DNA from: Flavobacteriaceae bacterium
GTDB taxonomy: Bacteria; Bacteroidota; Bacteroidia; Flavobacteriales; Flavobacteriaceae
Direction: 5' to 3'
DNA: 64,000 bases
Assembly (NCBI GenBank): GCA_014238425.1
Contig: JABABD010000031.1
Span: forward strand, 1 to 64,000
Shown: piece after piece, positions 35,010 to 42,422 of the stretch
Layout: every line of letters begins with the position of its first letter
Position numbering within the stretch: position 1 is the first letter of the stretch
Position numbers and translations under genes: made by a program
The notes under the pieces: model-generated
Told to the model about the DNA's origin: nothing
Database searches by the model: none
What the model saw: the letters and a program-made list of their open reading frames with translations, nothing else

Positions 35010-37652
35010 ATGAAAATAGAAAGCATCAATGCTATGCGAGGACCAAATTATTGGTCTGTCCGCCGTCATAAACTCATAGTCATGGTTCTAGACCTCCAAG
35101 AGATGGAGGAATTGCCCTCAAATAAGATTGACGGGTTCAAAGAACGCCTAGAAACTATGTTTCCGACAATGTATGAGCATCGATGTTCGGTAGGTGAAGC
35201 AGGAGGTTTTTTCCAACGTGTAGAAGAAGGCACATGGATGGGTCATATTATCGAGCATATTGCATTAGAAACTCAGACCTTAGCTGGTATGGATACTGGC
35301 TTTGGGAGAACGCGAGGCTATGGCGAGCACGGTGTTTATAATGTAGTTTTCTCTTATATCGAAGAAAATGTAGGTCGTTTTGCTGCAAAATCTGCAGTGG
35401 CTATTTGTGAAGCATTGATTGCAGGAGAAGATTATGATTTGGAAGCAGACATACAGGAAATGAGAGAACTTCGAGAAAGTTCACGTTTAGGCCCAAGTAC
35501 TGGGTCTATTGTCGAAGAAGCAGAGGCAAGAGGAATCCCTTGGATCAGATTAAATAAATATTCTTTATGTCAACTAGGTTATGGAGCTAATCAAAAACGC
35601 ATTCAAGCAACGGTTACTAGTGAAACTAGTAGCATTGGTGTGGAATTGGCTTGCGATAAGGAAGACACTAAATTTTTGCTAGAACAAGCAGAAGTTGATG
35701 TTCCTAGAGGAGATATTATTCGTCGCGAAAGAAGCCTTGAGGAAGCATGCCGATATGTTGGTTACCCTCTAGTTATAAAGCCTGTCGATGGTAATCATGG
35801 AAGAGGAATTACAGTAGACATACAAAATTATGATGATGCGTTAGTTGCTTTTAGACATGCAAAAGATAGCTCTCGAAGCGGTGCTATTATAGTAGAGAAG
35901 TTTATCACAGGAGACGATTATAGATTATTAGTCATTAATAATGTACTAGTTGCAGGAGCAATACGCACACCTGCCCATGTTATTGGAGATGGAAAATCTA
36001 GCATTCAAGAACTAATCGATGAGGTAAACAAAGATCCACGTCGTGGCTATGGTCACGAGAAAGTGTTGACACAAATTACAATAAATGAATTAACACAGAC
36101 TATAATAAAAGACGAAGGATATACCTTGGATTCAGTAATTGCGAAGGGAGAAAAACTCATATTGAAGGATACCGCAAATTTAAGTACTGGCGGAACAGCA
36201 GAAGATATTACGGATATTATTCATCCAGCCAATGTGAGTATGGCAGAACGCATTTCTAAGATTATTGATCTAGATATCTGTGGTATTGATGTGATGACAA
36301 CTGATATTACTAAACCGTTATCCGAAACAGGTGGTGCAGTTCTAGAAGTTAATGCAGGACCAGGATTCAGAATGCACTTAGCACCAACAATAGGACTGCC
36401 ACGCAATGTTGCAGCACCAGTGATAGATAAGTTATTTCCACAAAAAGGAGATACAGGACGAATCCCAATTATAGCTACTTCAGGCACCAACGGTAAAACA
36501 ACAACAACACGCCTTATTGCTCATATTGCAAAAATGAAAGGTTATCGTGTGGGCTATACTACCAGTGATGGCGTTTACATACAAAACAGATTATTAATGA
36601 CGGGAGATTGTACGGGTCCTGCGAGCGCTGAGTTTGTGCTAAAAGATCCAACAGTCAATTTTGCAGTGCTCGAGTGCGCCAGAGGCGGTCTGTTAAGAGC
36701 TGGACTAGGATTCAAAAAGTGTGATGTCGCGGTAGTAACTAATGTGGCGGCGGATCATTTAGGCTTGAAAGGTATTCATACTATAGAGCAGTTGGCCAAA
36801 GTAAAGGGCGTGGTGCCAGAAACCGTGTTGCCCGATGGTTATGCGATTTTAAATGCTGACGACGATTTGGTTTATGATATGAGACGCTCGTTAGATTGTA
36901 ATGTGGCATTGTTCTCAATGGACGAAAATAACCCAAGAGTAAAAGCACTTCAGCGTTTGAATGGCATTACTGCTGTATACGAAAGAGGCTATGTTACCAT
37001 TTGTAGAGGCGAATGGAAAATGCGCCTCATGAAAGCCGAAGATATCCCGTTAACCTATGGTGGTAAGGCGAAATTCATGATTCAGAATGTATTAGCGGCT
37101 GTGCTTGCGGCACATGTGCAAGGAATTAGTATTGAAGACATGAAAGCAGCTTTAGAAACATTTATTCCTTCAGCTTCCCAAACACCAGGACGTTTAAATT
37201 TATTTAAATTCAATAATTTTAGCATTTTGTTGGATTATGCACATAATCCTGCAGGAATGAGAGCACTACAAAATTTCGTTGAAGAATTAGATGCGACGGT
37301 TAAAGTGGGAATTATTGCGGGTATAGGAGATAGGCGCGAAGAAGATAATAATGAAATGGGAAGTATCGCTGCCGAAATGTTTGACGAAATAATTATTAGA
37401 CAAGACAAACGCTTACGTGGAAAGACTGAAGAAGAACTTATTAGAATGCTTAATGATGGGATTAAAATGAAGGATCCAAATAAAAAAACGACCATCATTC
37501 CATCAGAAAAAGAAGCAATAACCTTCGCTGTTAAGAATGCGGTTAAAGGTTCGCTCATTATTTTGTGCAGTGATGTTATTCCTGATGCATTAGATTTAGT
37601 GAAAGAATTTAAAGAACAAGAGGCTAGAGGTGAGTTGGTATTTGCTGAATAA
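35010..37652 (+). CDS. cphA: Cyanophycin synthetase
   Basis: 880 residues, the usual CphA length. It makes the Asp backbone with Arg side chains using ATP. N-terminal domain 1-160 (MRGPNYWSVRRHKLIV), ATP-grasp domain about 215-470 (YPLVIKPVDGNHGRGI, EVNAGPGFRMHLAP), and a Mur-ligase-like domain from about 490 with the P-loop GTNGKTTTTR (492-501) and LDYAHNPAGMRAL. All key ATP sites are intact. It faces cphB across a shared promoter region and ends in a strong bidirectional hairpin. The organism should store nitrogen as cyanophycin granules. Confidence 0.97.
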   Translation: MKIESINAMRGPNYWSVRRHKLIVMVLDLQEMEELPSNKIDGFKERLETMFPTMYEHRCSVGEAGGFFQRVEEGTWMGHIIEHIALETQTLAGMDTGFGRTRGYGEHGVYNVVFSYIEENVGRFAAKSAVAICEALIAGEDYDLEADIQEMRELRESSRLGPSTGSIVEEAEARGIPWIRLNKYSLCQLGYGANQKRIQATVTSETSSIGVELACDKEDTKFLLEQAEVDVPRGDIIRRERSLEEACRYVGYPLVIKPVDGNHGRGITVDIQNYDDALVAFRHAKDSSRSGAIIVEKFITGDDYRLLVINNVLVAGAIRTPAHVIGDGKSSIQELIDEVNKDPRRGYGHEKVLTQITINELTQTIIKDEGYTLDSVIAKGEKLILKDTANLSTGGTAEDITDIIHPANVSMAERISKIIDLDICGIDVMTTDITKPLSETGGAVLEVNAGPGFRMHLAPTIGLPRNVAAPVIDKLFPQKGDTGRIPIIATSGTNGKTTTTRLIAHIAKMKGYRVGYTTSDGVYIQNRLLMTGDCTGPASAEFVLKDPTVNFAVLECARGGLLRAGLGFKKCDVAVVTNVAADHLGLKGIHTIEQLAKVKGVVPETVLPDGYAILNADDDLVYDMRRSLDCNVALFSMDENNPRVKALQRLNGITAVYERGYVTICRGEWKMRLMKAEDIPLTYGGKAKFMIQNVLAAVLAAHVQGISIEDMKAALETFIPSASQTPGRLNLFKFNNFSILLDYAHNPAGMRALQNFVEELDATVKVGIIAGIGDRREEDNNEMGSIAAEMFDEIIIRQDKRLRGKTEEELIRMLNDGIKMKDPNKKTTIIPSEKEAITFAVKNAVKGSLIILCSDVIPDALDLVKEFKEQEARGELVFAE

Positions 37653-37699
37653 CACCAATGCTAATTTTAATAATAAAAACACTCAGTTAATTTGAATTT

Positions 37700-37730
37700 A
37701 AAACCGAGTTCAATCATTGAACTCGGTTTT
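37700..37730. terminator. Bidirectional terminator after cphA
   Basis: Perfect 14-base arms, AAAACCGAGTTCAA and TTGAACTCGGTTTT, with a 3-base loop. It lies between the convergent cphA and lipoprotein genes. The A and T ends supply a short U-run in either direction. Confidence 0.8.
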
Positions 37731-37783
37731 AAGCGGCAATGGACACTAAAAAAGTATCATTTTTGCTAATTCAAATTGCTAGG

Positions 37784-38284
37784 CTAATCTCCAATTGCTG
37801 GATTAAAAGGTGCAAAAACACCGTCAGGATTTTCTAATATAGTCCAGACATGCAATTGCCATTGCCCAACCATTTCATTAAAGTGCCATTGGTCTAAATC
37901 ACCCGTAAATCCTTCTGGTGGTGAACCTGGATTATCAGGATCGGCAGGAATAATTGAATATTCGACGGCTACCATTTGCATGATACCGTTACTATCTGGA
38001 ACATAAAGAATAATTTCAGGTTTGTCCATTTCAAAAACGCCATCAGCGAATGCTGGATTTAAAAAATGGTGCCCCATATTTGGTACATAACCAGATACAT
38101 CAATACGTCCTTCATCTACAGCTGCGTTAAAATCTACAAATTGAGAGGTCGCATTTTTAAGCTGGTTTACTTCAACTTCCCAAGCTTCTAATTGAGGCTG
38201 GTTATCATCATCATTACTACAACTTATAATAAATATAGCTGCAGCAATTAGAGAGAGTCCTTTTAAATAATTAAGTGTTTTCAT
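37784..38284 (-). CDS. Unrecognised lipoprotein
   Basis: 166 residues with a lipobox FIISC (Cys about 22) followed by SNDDDNQP, an acidic stretch often seen after the lipidated Cys in surface-bound Bacteroidota lipoproteins. The mature part is rich in Trp, His and Pro (GHHFLNPAF, QWHFNEMVGQWQLHVW), with no family I recognise. The HH and WH residues could bind metal, but that is speculation. It is divergent from the hybrid sensor gene across a 264-base gap. Confidence 0.8.
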   Translation of the reverse strand: MKTLNYLKGLSLIAAAIFIISCSNDDDNQPQLEAWEVEVNQLKNATSQFVDFNAAVDEGRIDVSGYVPNMGHHFLNPAFADGVFEMDKPEIILYVPDSNGIMQMVAVEYSIIPADPDNPGSPPEGFTGDLDQWHFNEMVGQWQLHVWTILENPDGVFAPFNPAIGD

Positions 38285-38378
38285 AATGAGTAAATTTTAT
38301 GTATTAATTTATTATAGTTCAAATGTATGCTCACATATTAATTTTGTCTAACACAATTATCTCCTTGATTAAGACATT

Positions 38379-38394
38379 TGTCTCATGTGAGACA
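38379..38394. promoter_or_regulatory. Palindromic operator candidate before hybrid sensor gene
   Basis: TGTCTCA-TG-TGAGACA, an exact palindrome flanked by a GACATTTGT / GACATTTTTG near-direct repeat. It sits in the middle of the 264-base gap between a lipoprotein (start 38284) and the hybrid sensor (start 38549). The gap is otherwise AT-rich with no gene. The shape suits a dimeric regulator. Confidence 0.4.
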
Positions 38395-38548
38395 TTTTTG
38401 TTAATGATTGCATCATTTGTAACAATTCATTAACTACTTTATCCTCAATTTTATACAACCAGATTATGGTAGAAAATTTTGTACCTTATGTAATGGTATT
38501 CCTAATGTGTCTTAAAATGAAATCATTTAAGGATTAATCAAATTTTGA

Positions 38549-41398
38549 ATGAATATCAAGCAATTACTTATCTGCCTTCTAATAGTATTCACTTGTTTGT
38601 TACAAGCTCAAGAACCTTATGTATTGGATAGCAAGTATCCTGTTCATAATCTCCAAGATCAGTTGGATGTTATCGAAGACTTAGAGAACACCTTATCTCC
38701 AGAACAAATTTTAAAGGACTCTACTTTAATTTATATGCCTGGCACTACAATTCCAAGATATTTAAAAGTCGGTGCAACGTATTGGGGAAAATTACAGTTA
38801 CAAACAAAAGATTCTTTAAAAGGATGGAATTTACACTTTGAAGACAAGTTAATTGGAATGCCTGCTTGGAATAAAAGTAACGGTAAGGTAGATGTTTATG
38901 GGTATGCAAATAACAAGCTCATTTTTCATAAAAAAACAGGTGTAGAATACCCAAAAAGGGAACGCGATGTTAAAGCCAATTGGGTTTTAAATCAAATAAG
39001 CTTGGATGATATACCATTAAATACGCCTGTTACTTTGGTTATTAAAGCTCAGGGTAACGAAATTGGTTTTCCTGCTTATTTTAATTTAAGTGCTCGAAGT
39101 CCTCAACAGTCTCACTATCATGAATTTTTGCAATTCGATGGCACCTTTAATATATTTATGTTAGGTGTTACATTTATAATTTTTCTATATCACATTCTGC
39201 AGTATATTTATTTAAAAGAACGCGTCTTTTTATGGTTTTCTGTATGGCTATTTTTCTGCACACTTACACAGGCAATGACAGTAGGAATGATTATTGGGTC
39301 TGTAACCAAATTTCGTTTTGCGCTTTGGGCAATGATTGCCAACGGTATATTCTATTCGTTTTGGTTTTTTGGTCGAGAATTTATCGACTCAAAACGCAAG
39401 TTTCCAAAACTTGACAAATTCATGCTTGGATTGGCTCTTTTTATTTTAATTGAGATCATGATAATGACTGCTTATGTTATCTTTTTTAAACCGCAAACCT
39501 ATTTTACAGGAGTTGGGATTCACTATCAACTATTAAATATATACACCATATTAAGTGTGGTTTTATCATTCGTCATCCTACTTAAAAAAGACTCCTTTGC
39601 AAGGTATTTTGGGTTTGGTTCATTAATAGGTTCTATGGCTCTTATTGTAGGTACGATGACTGCCATGGGAATAATAAAATTCTCCATCATAGACCCATTT
39701 GCTTTGGCTATGTTTCTTCAAATTATTATTTATTCTTTCGGAATTGCATATAGAAGACAAGTGTTAAATAATAAAACACAAGAAGAAAAACTTGAAGCGC
39801 AACAAACACATGTCGAAATGCTTCGTATTAAGGATTTAGACGAAATTAAAACACGCTTTTTTGCCAATATAAGTCATGAATTTAGAACACCACTATCCTT
39901 AATTTCTGGACCTCTTAATCTTGCCAAAAAATCTTCTAAAAGTGTAGATGAGAATATTTCAATTTCACCAAAGGCGTTTAATGTTATTACCAGAAATGCA
40001 GATAGGCTTGAAAATCTAATCGATCAATTATTAGAATTGTCTAAAATTGAAAGTGGTAAAGTTCATTTAAACTTGACTCAAGGTGGTTTGATTCAGTTTA
40101 TTAAATCAATCACATCGTCCTTTGAAAGCATGTCTGAACGTGAGAATATAAGTCTTAACAGTAGCTATCCAACTGAGATTAATACAGCATTTTATGACAA
40201 AGATAAATTAGAAAAAATACTCAGTAATTTACTAACAAATGCATTTAAGTATACGCCAGATAGTGGTGCAGTAACTATAGCAGTTAGTTATAACAACAGT
40301 CATTACTCAATAGAAATATCTGATACAGGAAAGGGTATGACAAAAGAAGAAATTAAGCATATTTTTGAACGTTTCTATCGCATAGAAGGATCAGAGAAGA
40401 AAGGTTCTGGTATTGGACTTGCCTTAACTAAGGAGATGGTAGATTTGCACAATGGGCAAATAAGTGTGAGTAGCCGAAAAAATGAAGGAACTACATTTAA
40501 AGTAAGACTGCCTTACACTCTAAAATCATTGCCGCAAGATATAGTTGTGGTTTCGCCTAATCTAACTATTGAATATTCTGAAACTACATTAGAAGATATT
40601 CTATCCGAAAATATTTTAGAACCTTTGCCGCGAAATGACCTCTCTTTAAACCAGAATTTATCTGTTGTTTTAGTTGTTGAAGATAACGCAGATCTTAGAA
40701 TGTATATCTCAGAAATACTACAAGATCGATACAAAATCCTCTTTGCAGAAAATGGCATGAAAGGTGAACGGATGGCACTGGAACATATACCAGACATTAT
40801 TTTAAGTGATGTTATGATGCCCAAAAAAGATGGTTATGCCATGTGTCATGACCTTAAGGTTAACCAAAAAACAAGCCATATTCCTATTGTTATGCTTACA
40901 GCAAAAGCTGGGCAAGACAATAAAATAGAAGGCTTTACTCAAGGTGCAGATGCTTACTTAATCAAACCGTTTAATGCAGACGAGCTTTTAATTCGGATTA
41001 AAAACTTGATTGGTGCAAGAAAAAATTTGTGGGAACATTTTAAATCTCTAGATTTTAGTATAATTGATGATTTAGATGTCACTTCCATCGACGATAAATT
41101 TTTGCAAAAGGTAGTGTCAGTTATCAAATCTAATTTAGATAATGAACAATTTTCTGTTGAGAATTTGGCTGGAGAAGTAGGGTTTAGTCGTGCTCAATTA
41201 CACAGAAAACTCAAAGCAATTGCCAACAAATCAACCAATCAGTTAATTGTTGAAATTCGACTAAATGAAGCTAGGCGTATGTTGGAGAAAAAGTTGGGTT
41301 CTGTCTCAGAAATCGCTTACTCAGTTGGGTATACAAACCTTTCCTATTTTACTAAGAGTTTTAAAGAAAAGTTCGGTTTACTTCCAAGTAAGGTTTAA
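38549..41398 (+). CDS. Hybrid sensor kinase/response regulator with AraC domain
   Basis: 949 residues. Signal peptide (1-20), a 7TMR-DISM-type extracytoplasmic domain (about 25-205), seven membrane segments (about 210-395), HisKA with phospho-His443 in FFANISHEFRTPLSL, HATPase (about 540-655, DTGKGM and GSGIGLAL), a receiver with Asp754 in ILSDVMMPKKDG, and a C-terminal AraC helix-turn-helix pair (about 850-949, VENLAGEVGFSRAQLHRKL). It is a one-protein two-component system of the HTCS type, but with a 7TMR-DISM sensor instead of the usual Reg_prop propeller. It likely controls nearby carbohydrate or glycoprotein genes (inference). Confidence 0.92.
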   Translation: MNIKQLLICLLIVFTCLLQAQEPYVLDSKYPVHNLQDQLDVIEDLENTLSPEQILKDSTLIYMPGTTIPRYLKVGATYWGKLQLQTKDSLKGWNLHFEDKLIGMPAWNKSNGKVDVYGYANNKLIFHKKTGVEYPKRERDVKANWVLNQISLDDIPLNTPVTLVIKAQGNEIGFPAYFNLSARSPQQSHYHEFLQFDGTFNIFMLGVTFIIFLYHILQYIYLKERVFLWFSVWLFFCTLTQAMTVGMIIGSVTKFRFALWAMIANGIFYSFWFFGREFIDSKRKFPKLDKFMLGLALFILIEIMIMTAYVIFFKPQTYFTGVGIHYQLLNIYTILSVVLSFVILLKKDSFARYFGFGSLIGSMALIVGTMTAMGIIKFSIIDPFALAMFLQIIIYSFGIAYRRQVLNNKTQEEKLEAQQTHVEMLRIKDLDEIKTRFFANISHEFRTPLSLISGPLNLAKKSSKSVDENISISPKAFNVITRNADRLENLIDQLLELSKIESGKVHLNLTQGGLIQFIKSITSSFESMSERENISLNSSYPTEINTAFYDKDKLEKILSNLLTNAFKYTPDSGAVTIAVSYNNSHYSIEISDTGKGMTKEEIKHIFERFYRIEGSEKKGSGIGLALTKEMVDLHNGQISVSSRKNEGTTFKVRLPYTLKSLPQDIVVVSPNLTIEYSETTLEDILSENILEPLPRNDLSLNQNLSVVLVVEDNADLRMYISEILQDRYKILFAENGMKGERMALEHIPDIILSDVMMPKKDGYAMCHDLKVNQKTSHIPIVMLTAKAGQDNKIEGFTQGADAYLIKPFNADELLIRIKNLIGARKNLWEHFKSLDFSIIDDLDVTSIDDKFLQKVVSVIKSNLDNEQFSVENLAGEVGFSRAQLHRKLKAIANKSTNQLIVEIRLNEARRMLEKKLGSVSEIAYSVGYTNLSYFTKSFKEKFGLLPSKV

Positions 41399-41412
41399 AT
41401 GTTATTCAAACA

Positions 41413-42417
41413 TTACTCTTTGGTCTTATTAAAATAGTTAGACTGTATTTGCTCGTTTACACCATCTTGAAACTTGGTCATGCTAAACCATTGATGTATT
41501 GAATAAGAGCCTGTTTCTCCTTGTTTATTTACAGCGATATAACCCACTTGAAAATTCTTATAATCACTATTGGGTTTGTTCACAATTCTACTGATGGCTT
41601 CTTCGCAAGCTTCTTGAGGAGATTTGCCTTGACGCATAAGTTCAACCACTAAAAAACTACCCACTGTTTTTACGACTTCTTCGCCAAGACCAGTGGCAAC
41701 AGCTGCACCAATCTCATTGTCCACAAATAATCCGGAACCTATTATTGGAGAATCACCAACACGACCACCCATTTTGTAAGCAAGTCCACTTGTAGTGCAA
41801 GCACCAGAAATATCCCCATTCTTATCAATGGCAAGCATGCCAATGGTATCGTGATTTTCAATATTGATGATAGGTTTGTATTTGGCTTCGATTTTCCATT
41901 TTTCCCAAGCTGCCTTTGAAGCGTCTGTCAAAAGGTCTTCAGGTTGAAACCCTTTAGATATAGCAAATTGTTTAGCACCTTCGCCAGCCAGCATCACATG
42001 AGGAGTATCTTCCATAACTTTTCTTGCAACAGATACGGCGTGTGTAATATTTTGCAAATACACCACGGCCCCACAGTTACCATTTTTATCCATAATACAA
42101 GCATCAAGAGTGACATTCCCATCTCTGTCTGGTAAACCACCTTTACCAACAGATTGCCCCTTTTCATTGGCTTCTTCTATCATGCAGCCTTGTTCTACGG
42201 CATCTAAGGCGTTGCCACCTGCCTGTAAGACTTCCATAGCTTTTGCCGTGGATTCCGTAACGTGCCATGTTGCAATTACTAGAGGTAATGACGCCATTGA
42301 TGTTGAGGTGGTTTTCTTTTCTTCTGAATTGGACTCAGCGCAACTTGCAATAGTACTTCCAACGGCTAATCCCGCTGTTGATAATGTTGCGTTTTTAATG
42401 AAGTTTCTTCTTTTCAT
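41413..42417 (-). CDS. N4-(beta-N-acetylglucosaminyl)-L-asparaginase
   Basis: 334 residues, Ntn-hydrolase of the aspartylglucosaminidase branch. Tat-like leader RRNFIKNATLSTAGLAVG with a following Cys (IASC), so exported and perhaps lipidated. Self-cleavage is expected before Thr191 in NHDTIGMLAID; GRVGDSPIIGSGLF supplies the substrate Arg and Asp. SVGKGGLPDRDGNVTLDA is typical of glycosylasparaginases rather than isoaspartyl peptidases. It cleaves the GlcNAc-Asn bond of N-glycopeptides. The GH92 mannosidase gene ends 5 bases upstream of its start region, so the two form a unit for eukaryote-type N-glycan use. Confidence 0.9.
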   Translation of the reverse strand: MKRRNFIKNATLSTAGLAVGSTIASCAESNSEEKKTTSTSMASLPLVIATWHVTESTAKAMEVLQAGGNALDAVEQGCMIEEANEKGQSVGKGGLPDRDGNVTLDACIMDKNGNCGAVVYLQNITHAVSVARKVMEDTPHVMLAGEGAKQFAISKGFQPEDLLTDASKAAWEKWKIEAKYKPIINIENHDTIGMLAIDKNGDISGACTTSGLAYKMGGRVGDSPIIGSGLFVDNEIGAAVATGLGEEVVKTVGSFLVVELMRQGKSPQEACEEAISRIVNKPNSDYKNFQVGYIAVNKQGETGSYSIHQWFSMTKFQDGVNEQIQSNYFNKTKE

Positions 42418-42422
42418 AAGTT

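Noticed and set aside
34904..35029. N-terminal extension of cphB
   Set aside because: It overlaps the start of divergent cphA and is not part of known cyanophycinases; the ATG at 34903 begins the conserved domain.
37784..42417. Polysaccharide utilisation locus around GH92
   Set aside because: There is no SusC/SusD-like pair in the window, so the term would overstate the evidence.
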